Source: Nostoc sp. UHCC 0302 (lineage in GTDB: Bacteria > Cyanobacteriota > Cyanobacteriia > Cyanobacteriales > Nostocaceae). Taken from it: a DNA stretch of 64,000 bases. Below the pieces are notes generated by a model. It ran no database searches. It had not been told where the DNA came from and was given only the letters and a program-made list of their open reading frames with translations. Shown one piece after another: positions 17,038-26,154 of this stretch; position 1 is the first letter of the stretch, and the number at the start of each line of letters is the position of its first letter. The stretch covers positions 124,001 through 188,000 of the forward strand of contig NZ_CP151101.1 of the NCBI RefSeq assembly GCF_038096175.1, given 5' to 3'. Made by a program: the position numbers and the translations under genes.

Positions 17038-18384
17038 ATGAGTATACTGAGCATTAACGATTTAGGTCTTAAATTAGCCGCCAAAGATTTTAGTGACGGT
17101 CACGCGGCTAACACTAACAACGCAGGTCCTACCAAAACTTCTCGGGCATTAGCCATTATTCACCTCGCTGCTCATGATGCTTATGCGAAAGTTACAGGGC
17201 AGCTTAATCCGCAACTTGGAAGCCTACCGAATCCACCTGGGGAAATTGGTAATGATGAAGCTACAGGGACTGCTGCACTATTGGGTGCTGGTGTCTTCGC
17301 GGCAAAGCAACTTTATCCCGACTTCGTTCAATTTATTTCTACGGAAACTTCACGGCTTACTATTGGGGTTAATTCTGAAGCACTGAACTATGGCAAGCAA
17401 GTTGCCGATGCTTGGTTGGATTTTCGTAACAACGATGGTTCTGGTTCACCAGATATGGATACCAACTATAGTCTAGAGCCTGGTCGCCACCGTCCCGATC
17501 CGCTCAACCCAAAGCAAATGGCTTTTGGTCGTACCTGGGGACAAGTTAAGCCCTTTGTACTTAGTAATGTTGTAAATGATGCATTTTTAGATGCACCACC
17601 AGCTTTGAACAGCGATGACTATGCGATCGCTTTTGATCAGGTGATTGAATGTGGCAAGAACAACATTCTTCAAAGTGATCCAGATTTTCGTCATAAGGCT
17701 GAAATCGGTATTTTCTGGGGTTATGATGGCACTAACCAACTTGGAACTCCACCACGTCTCTATAACCAAGTTGTACTTTCTATCCCTGAGTTTCAATCCC
17801 TCCCTCATAGCCAACAGATTAAACTATTGACTGCAATTAATGTTGCTATGGCTGATGCTGGAATCGCAGCATGGCATTGGAAATACGCCTATGACTTTTG
17901 GAGACCTGTGGTGGGCATTCGTGAGGCAGAAGTCGGTTGGGGACCAACGGGGTTGGGGGATGGAAATAGTCTTCGAGGGAGACGAGGCGATCGCTTCTGG
18001 CTTCCTTTGGGAGCGCCCAATAGTAACCCTTTTCCAACACCTACCTTCGGAGGACTTGGGAGCAATTTTACTCCGAATTTCCCAGCTTATCCATCAGGAC
18101 ACGCCACTTTTGGTTCAGCTTGTTTTGAGGTAGCAGCTGCTCTCGTTGGTAAGAAACCTGAGGATATTATTGTAAAGTTTGTTTCCGACGAATTTAACGG
18201 CAAGACCACAGATAACATGGGCGTTGTCCGTCCAAAATGGGAAGCAAGTTTTACTCTTCGAGAAGCTATCGAACAAAACAAGATCAGTCGCATCTATCTT
18301 GGCGTGCATTGGATATTTGATGCTACTGGCGGTGAGACAGTTGGCAAAGCCGTAGCCGACAAAGTTATCGCGGCTTTCCAATAA
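17038..18384 (+). CDS. Vanadium-dependent haloperoxidase-like protein (PAP2 superfamily)
   Basis: The start at ATG 17038 has GGAGA nine bases upstream, better than the TTG at 16981. The 448-residue protein carries the complete vanadate pocket: K282 and R289 in WKYAYDFWRPV, S353-G354-H355 in PAYPSGHATFG, R418 and H424 in SRIYLGVHWIFDA. The K-R spacing (7) and R-H spacing (6) are those of fungal vanadium chloroperoxidase. Such enzymes oxidise halides with H2O2 to hypohalite; an acid phosphatase activity is the alternative for this fold. No signal peptide is evident. It opens the plus-strand run of oxidative enzymes and precedes a metallopeptidase by 227 bases. Superfamily is firm; haloperoxidase activity is inferred from residues. 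Confidence 0.88.
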   Translation: MSILSINDLGLKLAAKDFSDGHAANTNNAGPTKTSRALAIIHLAAHDAYAKVTGQLNPQLGSLPNPPGEIGNDEATGTAALLGAGVFAAKQLYPDFVQFISTETSRLTIGVNSEALNYGKQVADAWLDFRNNDGSGSPDMDTNYSLEPGRHRPDPLNPKQMAFGRTWGQVKPFVLSNVVNDAFLDAPPALNSDDYAIAFDQVIECGKNNILQSDPDFRHKAEIGIFWGYDGTNQLGTPPRLYNQVVLSIPEFQSLPHSQQIKLLTAINVAMADAGIAAWHWKYAYDFWRPVVGIREAEVGWGPTGLGDGNSLRGRRGDRFWLPLGAPNSNPFPTPTFGGLGSNFTPNFPAYPSGHATFGSACFEVAAALVGKKPEDIIVKFVSDEFNGKTTDNMGVVRPKWEASFTLREAIEQNKISRIYLGVHWIFDATGGETVGKAVADKVIAAFQ

Positions 18385-18611
18385 ACTTCTACCAAACACA
18401 TTCGCTCTCAGCTGGTTGTTAATCAGCATTACCATAGCAATCCTATTTGATTTATAAACTTACTCGTAAAGGTAGGGAACAAGGTTGGGAGAACAAATTT
18501 GTTTGCAACTCCCACGGATTGCTATATCGTTCACAGTATGTTGAACCTGACAATTATTTAGAAGTCGGACGCTCTCTATTTCTGTAAAAACTCCCAAGGA
18601 GGAAAATCAAT

Positions 18612-19874
18612 ATGTCTATGAGATTAGATGCTGCTATTGCCGGGACAGGAACAAGATTCAAGATTTTTCCTCAGCCTCGTTTCCTAGAAATCTTTAGAGA
18701 ACCAGAAACTGTTCGAGTCACAATTTCACCTGATCAAATTCTGCCTGGTCCTGCAGATAACCGGATGTATGTTTTAGACGCAGTTAACAAAAGACCCTAT
18801 GGTTTATTTAACCAACGACCTTATTTGGGGCCATCCAATCCCCCCGTACTGCCAGGGCTAGATGGACATTTCGATCATTTGGATGTGAATAGCAGAGAAT
18901 TTTCTGCTGCGACTATGTATGCTACCGTTCGCCGCGTTCTAGACATCTGGGAAGACTATTTTGGGCGACGGATTGAGTGGCATTTTCGCATAGATTTTGA
19001 AAAGCTGGAACTAATTCCTCTTATTAGTTGGGACAATGCCCAGTCTGGTTATGGTTTCTTGGAATTTGGATATGGACGAACCCGTACAGGTGCAATTGAC
19101 CTAACCAGGCCTTACTGCGAAAATTTTGATGTCCTCGCTCACGAGTTAGGTCATAGTATTATTTTTGCTGAAGTTGGACTACCTAGCAGTGGCACTACCA
19201 ATACAGATGAGTATGGTGGGTTCCATGAATCAGCAGGAGATTTAGTGGCCATAGTGTCATCACTACACTTCAATAAGATGGTTGAGCGAATATTGGAGAA
19301 TAGTAAAGGTAATCTCTTTACAACTAATGAGTTAAACCGACTAGGCGAATTATCTGAGGTTCTACAAATCCGTGAAGCTTTTAACTACGAACGAATGTCT
19401 ACTGTCAGTCGAGAACCTCATGATTTATCTCTTCCCTTAACTGGTGCAATCTTTGATGTGTTTGTGGAAGTATTTCAAAAGGAATTGGTACAGGCTGGTT
19501 TAATTTCTGAAGAGCTTGCTAAAAGATCTTTCCATTCTCCAGATGAGAATGAAGACGATAATGCCATTCAAGCTGAGTTTGCAGCAGCTTACAGAGGGAG
19601 GGATCAACAATTCAAAGAATCATTGTTAAGAGCTAGAGATTACCTTGGAGCATTACTAGCTCATACTTGGAATCGCATTTCTCCTGACAACCTCTCTTAC
19701 CTAAAAGTTGGTCTACAGTTAATGAATTCAGACCTTAGTATTTCTGGCGGACAGCATCAAAACACTATTCGAGAGTGTTTTGCTTGGCGCGAGATTAGTT
19801 TTCCTAATAATTCTTTGGTTTTTCAAATCAGAAGTTTGGATGATTGTGGACTATTGTCCTACGCTTTAACGTAA
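18612..19874 (+). CDS. Gluzincin-type zinc metallopeptidase-like protein
   Basis: AAGGAGGAAAA lies just upstream of the ATG, a strong ribosome binding site. The 420-residue product has the zinc motif HELGH (H177, E178, H181) and, 25 residues on, GFHESAGD with E206 as probable third ligand, equivalent to the NExxSD motif of thermolysin-like M4/M36 peptidases. The N-terminal 100 residues (YVLDAVNKRPYGLFNQRPYLGP) are not a typical propeptide, there is no signal peptide, and the C-terminal half resembles the helical thermolysin lobe only loosely. It may be a divergent peptidase or an inactive homologue. An orientation match and a following pair of inverted repeats (19873-19932) suggest a single-gene transcript ahead of the quinoprotein-like cluster. 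Confidence 0.75.
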   Translation: MSMRLDAAIAGTGTRFKIFPQPRFLEIFREPETVRVTISPDQILPGPADNRMYVLDAVNKRPYGLFNQRPYLGPSNPPVLPGLDGHFDHLDVNSREFSAATMYATVRRVLDIWEDYFGRRIEWHFRIDFEKLELIPLISWDNAQSGYGFLEFGYGRTRTGAIDLTRPYCENFDVLAHELGHSIIFAEVGLPSSGTTNTDEYGGFHESAGDLVAIVSSLHFNKMVERILENSKGNLFTTNELNRLGELSEVLQIREAFNYERMSTVSREPHDLSLPLTGAIFDVFVEVFQKELVQAGLISEELAKRSFHSPDENEDDNAIQAEFAAAYRGRDQQFKESLLRARDYLGALLAHTWNRISPDNLSYLKVGLQLMNSDLSISGGQHQNTIRECFAWREISFPNNSLVFQIRSLDDCGLLSYALT

Positions 19875-19932
19875 CTAAAAACGCTTTTAGTTATTTAGTA
19901 ATGGGTAATTATCAATATACCATTACCCATTA
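19873..19932 (+). terminator. Two consecutive inverted repeats, terminator-like
   Basis: AACTAAAA-ACGC-TTTTAGTT (19873-19892) overlaps the stop codon region of the metallopeptidase. It is followed by TAATGGGTAAT (19899-19909) paired perfectly with ATTACCCATTA (19922-19932). Together they separate the peptidase from the next operon. Confidence 0.5.
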
Positions 19933-19959
19933 TCATTCCTTCTTAAACTATTACCCAAT

Positions 19960-21594
19960 ATGAGTACAGATAATCAAGTCAAAACCAGAGAAGACTTACT
20001 TTATCTTCTCTCACAGGCATCAGAACTGGAACATTCACTGGCCTGCCAGTATCTTTTTACTGCCTTCTCTTTAAAAGAATCCACAGATGAGGGAGTTTCT
20101 CAAGCTCAATTAAATAAGATTAATCGGTGGCGGCGGACAATTAATGGAATTGCAGTAGAAGAAATGCTGCATCTTGCACTTGCTAGCAATCTCCTCACAG
20201 CCATAGGAGGGGCGCCATATTTCCGACGCGCAAATTTTCCCCAGGCTAAAACCTACACTTCTTTAAAACTCTCATTTAAACTAGCGCCTTTCAATGAAAC
20301 CACGCTGAACCGCTATATTTGCTTTGAATTGCCAAATAATTTTGATAATGAGGAACAAAGAGGGAATTGGACTCAGTTTTGTCAGAGCATCAGAGATGAA
20401 GAATTGTTAAGACTCCTGGCGGCGCTACCACAACCATTACTTCCTAGAAAACTTGAGTATAACACCATTGGAGAACTGTACGGACTAATCCGCCAAGGCT
20501 TTCAGACTATCGGTCAAAAACTGTTTATTGGACCGCCTGAAGCTCAAGCAACTGGGATTTTTCCAGGGATGATTCAGGTTAAAGACTTGGATTCAGCAAT
20601 AAAAGCGATCGATCTAATTATCATGCAGGGTGAAGGTTCTCCAGCCCAAAGAGATGACAGTCATTTTGCTAAATTTACCAAAGTTCGCGAAGAATATTTA
20701 GCAGAATTGCAGAACGATCCCAATTTTCAACCTGCTCGTCCTGTGATTGAAAATCCCCTTTTAAGTCTTCAGCAAGATAATACCACTTCTGGAGCCAACA
20801 TCATCACAGATACGTTGAGTCGGGATGTAGTAAGCTTGATTTTGAATCCAGAAGCAACTTGGTGCCAGTTCAGAATCATTGACGATCCGCGCACGAATCC
20901 AGGTGGATTATTTGCACTAGAAGACGATACAGAGCCAAATAGAAGAATCAGTCTCGGTTTAGTTGATGATGTTTGTGATGGCCTTGTTACTTGCTCTGTT
21001 CAAGGTTTAAAGGCTATTGGTCGCATAGTCGTTGGGCCACCAGATTATGCACCCGATCGCCGTCCCATTACCTCGCTAGCAGATGGATTGAGTGATCGCG
21101 TCTCTCGACAAAGCGTGTCTGAATTAGACTATGTTGCAGACATGAATCTCACCACCGCAGAAGTTGGGGATCTGTTGGAACGAGTTTTAGAAACGATGGA
21201 GGGAATGAATTTAGACTTTCAAAACGACCGGATTCGGAGTGAAAACCGTAACATTGCTCTAGCTCAAGGATTATCGGAAAATACCGCAGAAGCTAAAGCC
21301 TTTCCTCAGATAGAACAAATTCTCGGACGACCTTTACCTTTAACAGAATTTGGTCGTCAGCGACATCGACGTTTTGTTTCTCTAGAAATATTTGAAGATA
21401 GATTGCGGGAAAATCCTGAACTCATCGCTCAGTGGATTCGTGAACCAATGATTGGTGATCGCTATTATGACCGCAAAATGCCAGCACTAATGCGCGGTTC
21501 TGATCGATATCCTATGCACATAACTCGACGGCAGTATGACCTACTAGTAGCATGGGCAAATCGTTTGCGTCGAGATGCAGAGGCAGGATCATGA
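19960..21594 (+). CDS. Ferritin-like domain protein of the VioB-type family
   Basis: The 544-residue product starts with a ferritin-like four-helix domain: ELEHSLACQYLF (E22/E24, H25) and VEEMLHLALASNLLTAIGGAPYFRR (E67/E68, H71), matching the iminophenyl-pyruvate dimer synthase (VioB/RebD)-type ferritin-like family, which would hold a di-metal site. After about residue 260 it continues into an unrelated domain (ATWCQFRIIDDPRTNPGG, VTCSVQGLKAIGRIVVG) and ends with MPALMRGSDRYPMHITRRQYDLLVAWANRL, reminiscent of the end of LodA-type oxidases. It overlaps the radical SAM gene by four bases (ATGA), so the two are translationally coupled. The ferritin-like call is good; its role, perhaps as enzyme or as substrate of the maturases, is inference. 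Confidence 0.75.
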   Translation: MSTDNQVKTREDLLYLLSQASELEHSLACQYLFTAFSLKESTDEGVSQAQLNKINRWRRTINGIAVEEMLHLALASNLLTAIGGAPYFRRANFPQAKTYTSLKLSFKLAPFNETTLNRYICFELPNNFDNEEQRGNWTQFCQSIRDEELLRLLAALPQPLLPRKLEYNTIGELYGLIRQGFQTIGQKLFIGPPEAQATGIFPGMIQVKDLDSAIKAIDLIIMQGEGSPAQRDDSHFAKFTKVREEYLAELQNDPNFQPARPVIENPLLSLQQDNTTSGANIITDTLSRDVVSLILNPEATWCQFRIIDDPRTNPGGLFALEDDTEPNRRISLGLVDDVCDGLVTCSVQGLKAIGRIVVGPPDYAPDRRPITSLADGLSDRVSRQSVSELDYVADMNLTTAEVGDLLERVLETMEGMNLDFQNDRIRSENRNIALAQGLSENTAEAKAFPQIEQILGRPLPLTEFGRQRHRRFVSLEIFEDRLRENPELIAQWIREPMIGDRYYDRKMPALMRGSDRYPMHITRRQYDLLVAWANRLRRDAEAGS

Positions 21595-22913
21595 AACATC
21601 CTGACACAGAACTACGCTTATTCAAAAGTGTAATAGGCTCTCATTTATTCGTCGTAGATGGCAGTCGGATTTACGACTTGGCTCCAGAAGTTGCCAATCG
21701 TCTAGAACAATCTTGGTCAGAGGTGGACTCTTTTCCCTTAGATTCATTCTCCCAATACATCGACGGTCAACCCCTTACCCCTCCTCCTCTTGCCTTAATT
21801 TCTCTGAATGTTGCTCAGGCGTGCAATATGTCCTGTAGTTACTGCTATGCAGATACAGGTAAATTTGGCGGTCACGCCCGCCTGATGAGTCTGGATGTAG
21901 CTAAGGCAACAGTTGATCGACTAATTGCCGAGTCAGACCCGACAGTAGGATTAGTTGTCGGTTATATGGGGGGAGAGCCTTTGCTTAACCGTCGTGTAGT
22001 CCACGAAACTACTCGCTATGCTGCTCAAGCGGCTCAAGCTGCTAATCGTCAGATGCGTTTTTCCATTACTACTAATGGAACATTACTGCAAAAGAAAGAT
22101 GCTGAACTATTTGCCGAGTTTCCTTTTACTGTAGCCATCAGTGTAGACGGGAATCGTGAACAAAATGATGCCATTCGAGCCATGAATAATGGTTCTAGTA
22201 GTTACAAGCGTTTACAAAAAGGATTAGCGTTACTGAATCGCTACGGCAGACCGCAACATCTAGCAGCCCGCATTACAGTTACTCCTAAAACAGGAGAACT
22301 ATTACCAATCCTCGATCATGTGATTAGCTTAGGCTTTGATGAAGTTGGTTTTGCTGTAGTCTTAGTATCACCCGATCCTAGTTTAGCCTTTGCTCCTAAA
22401 GACTTTACTCTTTTATTGCAACAGGCTATCGCTTGCGGACAAAAAGCATTGCAAGAAATTGAAGCTGGCAGATCCTATCCTTTTAGTAATTTAGAAACAG
22501 CACTACACCAAATTCATCGCGGTAGCCATCGGCCTTATCCTTGTGGTGCAGGTGCAGCCTATTTAAGTACGAATGCAGAAGGTAAGTTATTTGCTTGTCA
22601 TCGTTTAATTGACGATCCTAAGTTTGCGATGGGTAGCATTTGGGAAGGTTCAGATTTGCCAGCGCGAGCAGAGCATTTAACTCGTAATCATGTGGATTAT
22701 ATCGAACCTTGTAAAGGATGCTGGGCTAGATATTTGTGTGGCGGTGGTTGTTATCATGAAGTGTCTCGCCGAGGGCGAATTGGCTGTGATTATATTCGAG
22801 GATGGTTAGATTTTTGTTTGAGTGCTTATGTTGAATTATCTACCATTCGTCCTCAATATTTTAATCAACAAATAAACTTGGCTGAACCCAGACTTAGAGG
22901 TTTTTATGAATAA
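21591..22913 (+). CDS. Radical SAM/SPASM protein maturase
   Basis: The ATG at 21591 overlaps the previous stop and fits better than the upstream start at 21552. The 440-residue enzyme has the radical SAM cluster motif C78xxxC82xxC85 (ACNMSCSYCYAD), GYMGGEPLLN, the strand FSITTNGTLL, and a C-terminal SPASM region with PCGAGAAYLSTNAEGKLFACHR and CKGCWARYLCGGGCYHE for auxiliary Fe-S clusters. SPASM enzymes modify peptides or proteins (sulfatase maturation, thioether cross-links, QhpD in quinohemoprotein amine dehydrogenase). No sulfatase is nearby, while the next gene has a LodA-like quinone-site pattern and a flavoprotein follows, so cross-linking of a neighbour is the favoured role. It overlaps 22906-24801 by eight bases. 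Confidence 0.88.
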   Translation: MKHPDTELRLFKSVIGSHLFVVDGSRIYDLAPEVANRLEQSWSEVDSFPLDSFSQYIDGQPLTPPPLALISLNVAQACNMSCSYCYADTGKFGGHARLMSLDVAKATVDRLIAESDPTVGLVVGYMGGEPLLNRRVVHETTRYAAQAAQAANRQMRFSITTNGTLLQKKDAELFAEFPFTVAISVDGNREQNDAIRAMNNGSSSYKRLQKGLALLNRYGRPQHLAARITVTPKTGELLPILDHVISLGFDEVGFAVVLVSPDPSLAFAPKDFTLLLQQAIACGQKALQEIEAGRSYPFSNLETALHQIHRGSHRPYPCGAGAAYLSTNAEGKLFACHRLIDDPKFAMGSIWEGSDLPARAEHLTRNHVDYIEPCKGCWARYLCGGGCYHEVSRRGRIGCDYIRGWLDFCLSAYVELSTIRPQYFNQQINLAEPRLRGFYE

Positions 22914-24801
22914 TGGCAGTTCTCAAAATCCGAGTGAATGGAAAATTTTTCCGCGCAATTTGACTGCACGGGCTGATTATGTGGTAGGTGGTAACCCAAG
23001 CAATACGAGACTTGAAAGTGGTGTTGATAACTGTTATCCAGGACTTGAGTTTGATCAGCGCAATCTTGATAAAGCCTTTTTTCCTGGTTTGATTTTTGAG
23101 TTTCATCGTTCAGATGGGGCAATTCTGCATCAAATATTAGCCAATGGTGAGCCAGCACAACAGGGATTAACCGAAGCTGATAATAATCCTCCTTTATTTC
23201 TCTGGGCATTAGTGGGCAGATCCTCTCATAATCAAAGCGAAGCAGATCCACCTGTATTCTTTTTCAATGGATTAAATGGATTAGAAGTTTGGCGGCGCGT
23301 TCATGACTTAATTCCTGGAAAAATTGCGATTGCCCTTGGCCCTTCACCAGGCAGTATACTAACGCCTAGCTTGGGTTTGAGCCGACAATTAAATCAGATT
23401 TATGATTCAGGAAAAAGTTTATTCCAACGTGATGATAACGGTAGGCTGGTGGTAGCGGTATTAGTTGGTCAACGCGCTCAATACTTAGATGAAAACGGTG
23501 TAATTGATATAGATGTTTATCAACCCGGCGACCTCACTCGCAGTCTTTGTTCACCTTGGCAATATGATTTTCGTGATTGTGGTTGCTTCTATTGGGCTGC
23601 AAGTAAACCTGATATAGTTACCAGTGCAGATGGACAGCAACCTTATTTAAATTTTCAGCGTAAGAATCGAAATATCACACCACAGCCATCAGAAGTCTTG
23701 GCGCAATGGGGACGAGACCAAGAATTAAATTATGCTGAACTAATTGAAGGAGCTTGGAATCAACTACCAGTTGTATTAAATGATCGCGAAAGCGAACAGT
23801 TTATACCACCGCCTGTCCCGCCAGTAAATAAGTTGATGACTAGACAACAAGTTATTAATGAATTGCGCTATCTTACTACAGTCGAACACGCTTTGTGTGT
23901 TGAGTATCTCTATGCACACTATTCAGTAAATGCGCCTATGCGTTTACCTGATACGGATGTAGACGAACAAACACGCCGCATTTTTGCCGCAGCCAATGAA
24001 GTTTTTCTGATTGCAGTTGATGAAATGCGTCACCTTCGTTGGGTAAATGAAGCGCTTGATTTGATGCAGCAACCGCCTTCTCTAGGACGAGCGCAATTTA
24101 TTGGACGCAATTTTAACCGACCTTTTGAGCTTGAGCGACTGACACCAGAACAACTGCAATGGTTTATTGATGTGGAAAAACCTAGTCAGTCAGTTGGAGA
24201 AGGAATTGATGGGATGTATGTTCGCTTATTGACTAGTATTGATCGCCAACCAGAACAATTCCCCGAACGAGAACGGTTATTACCTTTAATCAAACTAATT
24301 ATTGATGAGGGAGAAAATCATTACAGGCGGTTTGTATCTGTTCAGCAACATTTAGCGGGAATTTCCCCTGATTCCTATCTTCGTCCTTTAAAAAATCCCC
24401 AATCTGGAACGCAATTAGCTAGTTTACAAAAATTAAGCGATCAAAACTATAGTGTTTTGCTAGGTGCGCTTCAGGTAAGTTTTGCTTTAGGCGATCGCGC
24501 TGGCGGACTGGTACTAGAACAATCGCGTCGTGCTATGTTTAACCTGCACGAAACCAATCACTATATGGCCAGTCAAGGTGTCAGAGCTAGATTTAAGCTC
24601 CCGCCAACCATTACAACTACCATAACTCGTGCCAATGCTAGCGGTCGCATGAATGCTCTGTTTATAGAAACAAAAGATACTATTACAGAATTACAAGAAA
24701 CTAGCGATTTTACAGAACGTGAGCTAGCTGAACGTCAACAGCATATCAACGAAGAACTATTCCAACACATACATCAATTGATTGAAGAAGATGCAGATTA
24801 G
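22906..24801 (+). CDS. LodA/GoxA-like segment fused to ferritin-like domain; candidate quinocofactor protein
   Basis: The 631-residue protein has two parts. Residues 1-240 resemble the C-terminal portion of LodA/GoxA amino acid oxidases: GVDNCYPGLEFD (C43), AFFPGLIFEF, and PGDLTRSLCSPWQYDFRDC (C215, W218) followed by CFYWAASKPD. In LodA and GoxA a Cys and a Trp in such motifs form cysteine tryptophylquinone. Residues about 310-520 are a ferritin-like domain (VEHALCVEYLYAHYS, VDEMRHLRWVNEALDL) of the same type as in the 19960 protein. It is coupled to the radical SAM gene and followed by a flavoprotein, as expected of a protein needing post-translational cofactor formation. The LodA resemblance is from memory of motifs; the fusion and short length are unusual. 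Confidence 0.65.
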   Translation: MNNGSSQNPSEWKIFPRNLTARADYVVGGNPSNTRLESGVDNCYPGLEFDQRNLDKAFFPGLIFEFHRSDGAILHQILANGEPAQQGLTEADNNPPLFLWALVGRSSHNQSEADPPVFFFNGLNGLEVWRRVHDLIPGKIAIALGPSPGSILTPSLGLSRQLNQIYDSGKSLFQRDDNGRLVVAVLVGQRAQYLDENGVIDIDVYQPGDLTRSLCSPWQYDFRDCGCFYWAASKPDIVTSADGQQPYLNFQRKNRNITPQPSEVLAQWGRDQELNYAELIEGAWNQLPVVLNDRESEQFIPPPVPPVNKLMTRQQVINELRYLTTVEHALCVEYLYAHYSVNAPMRLPDTDVDEQTRRIFAAANEVFLIAVDEMRHLRWVNEALDLMQQPPSLGRAQFIGRNFNRPFELERLTPEQLQWFIDVEKPSQSVGEGIDGMYVRLLTSIDRQPEQFPERERLLPLIKLIIDEGENHYRRFVSVQQHLAGISPDSYLRPLKNPQSGTQLASLQKLSDQNYSVLLGALQVSFALGDRAGGLVLEQSRRAMFNLHETNHYMASQGVRARFKLPPTITTTITRANASGRMNALFIETKDTITELQETSDFTERELAERQQHINEELFQHIHQLIEEDAD

Positions 24802-24845
24802 CGCAAGTGACAGGTAACAGAGCAATTCTCCTTTACCCCTCTGTC

Positions 24846-24880
24846 TCTTGGCTCTTGGCTCTTGGCTCTTGCCTCCTGCC
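24846..24880 (+). repeat. Short tandem repeat (TTGGCTC heptamers)
   Basis: Three to four head-to-tail copies of CTTGGCT followed by degenerate ones lie between the 631-residue protein gene and the flavoprotein gene. It is a heptameric STRR of the kind found in heterocystous cyanobacteria. It also makes the in-frame TTG at 24862 an unlikely start. Confidence 0.7.
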
Positions 24881-24915
24881 TTAGCTCAACTACAATTATT
24901 GATTTCCCCTTAATA

Positions 24916-26007
24916 ATGCAAAAAATTTTAGTGATTGGTAATGGTATTGCTGGGTTATCTTGTGCCCGTTTGCTTGTAAATCGCGGCTGGGAAATAGAAA
25001 TATGGGGAAATCAATGTTTTTCTCCAACTTTAATCCTTAATCAGATAACCTGCAATCTTCTGCAAGATATTTGGCAACTAGAGAGTAGTTTTTGGAATAG
25101 TTTGCATCTGCTCCAAGAGCGTAAAGTATGCTGGGGAAATGATGAAAACTTTTTAAGTATGGCTGAACCAAGCATGGTTATTAATGGTAACTCATTAAGG
25201 AATTGTCTTTGGCAGCATTTATTAGATGAGTACCACAATCAAATTAAATTTCAGGAATTACCAGCTAGTATAGATAATTTACTGGAACGCCAAAGTGAAT
25301 TTGCTTGGATTGTGGACGCGGGTGGTCGTCAATCTATAATTGCTCGAAAGTTGGGAGCAAGCCATCGTCACAGTTTTGGAAATCGATGCATACTTTCTCA
25401 AGAAGTTAGGCTGACTAACTTGGTTAAAAAAGATATTTACTGGATAGAAAGTGTATCAGGAGGCTGGCTATTTTTTGCTCCATTAGGTGGCAACAGAGCA
25501 ATACTCCAAAGTATGGTTCCCCCATTTTCAGGAGAACCTGCATCAATTTTTATAAACTTACTTAAACAAACACGCCATATTCAAGATTTCATTTCACAAT
25601 TGTCAGGAACTTTAGCAATTTTTACAGCTTTTCCTCAAATTTTACAGCCTTTGTGTGGAGATAAATGGCTTGCTGTAGGAGATGCGGCTTTTTCCGTAGA
25701 CCCGATTAGTGGAGATGGTACAGGGTACGCTATTAGAGGTGCAATCCTAGCAACCAGTATTATAGATGCTATTGCTTCTGGTTTAAGTAGTAGTGACTGT
25801 TTGGAACACTACTCCCTGAGATTAGGAAAAGCTTTTGCTGCACATATCCAACAATGTCTTAAATATTATTCAAAAGGATTTACTTCATCAATTTGGCAAG
25901 AGGAGATTGAGAGAATGCATAAAGCACAAGAACTATTACAACAAACTAAACATCAAGATTTCACTCATATCTTAAAGGGTTTTCAATTAGTAAAATTAGA
26001 AACATAA
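24916..26007 (+). CDS. FAD-dependent oxidoreductase, LodB/QhpG-like maturation flavoprotein
   Basis: The ATG at 24916 starts directly at the dinucleotide-binding fold (MQKILVIGNGIAGLSCARLL, GxGxxG), 18 codons after the TTG that lies in a tandem repeat. The 363-residue product also has WIVDAGGRQS and the second FAD motif WLAVGDAAFSVDPISGDGTGYAIRGA, the layout of tryptophan-halogenase-like monooxygenases. Flavoproteins of this type (LodB, GoxB, QhpG) hydroxylate the precursor tryptophan while its quinone cofactor is formed. The lysine of the flavin halogenase active site is not apparent. Position after the LodA-like/ferritin-like gene and radical SAM gene supports a maturation role; a small-molecule monooxygenase is the alternative. 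Confidence 0.75.
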   Translation: MQKILVIGNGIAGLSCARLLVNRGWEIEIWGNQCFSPTLILNQITCNLLQDIWQLESSFWNSLHLLQERKVCWGNDENFLSMAEPSMVINGNSLRNCLWQHLLDEYHNQIKFQELPASIDNLLERQSEFAWIVDAGGRQSIIARKLGASHRHSFGNRCILSQEVRLTNLVKKDIYWIESVSGGWLFFAPLGGNRAILQSMVPPFSGEPASIFINLLKQTRHIQDFISQLSGTLAIFTAFPQILQPLCGDKWLAVGDAAFSVDPISGDGTGYAIRGAILATSIIDAIASGLSSSDCLEHYSLRLGKAFAAHIQQCLKYYSKGFTSSIWQEEIERMHKAQELLQQTKHQDFTHILKGFQLVKLET

Positions 26008-26154
26008 GTGATTTTAATCTGGGTATAACTTTTACCTTAAAGATGAGATTTTAACCAATTAAGCACACATTAAAAGCTGTACCAATTTTGTTTAATCAAT
26101 TTTATCAATATAGTGTAATTTGTCTTGTTCAAAATATCGAAAGGAGCCTTGGAA

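Noticed and set aside
21591-22913. Radical SAM enzyme as an anaerobic sulfatase maturase
   Set aside because: No sulfatase with a CxPxR motif is in the window, and tight coupling to LodA-like/ferritin-like proteins favours another substrate.
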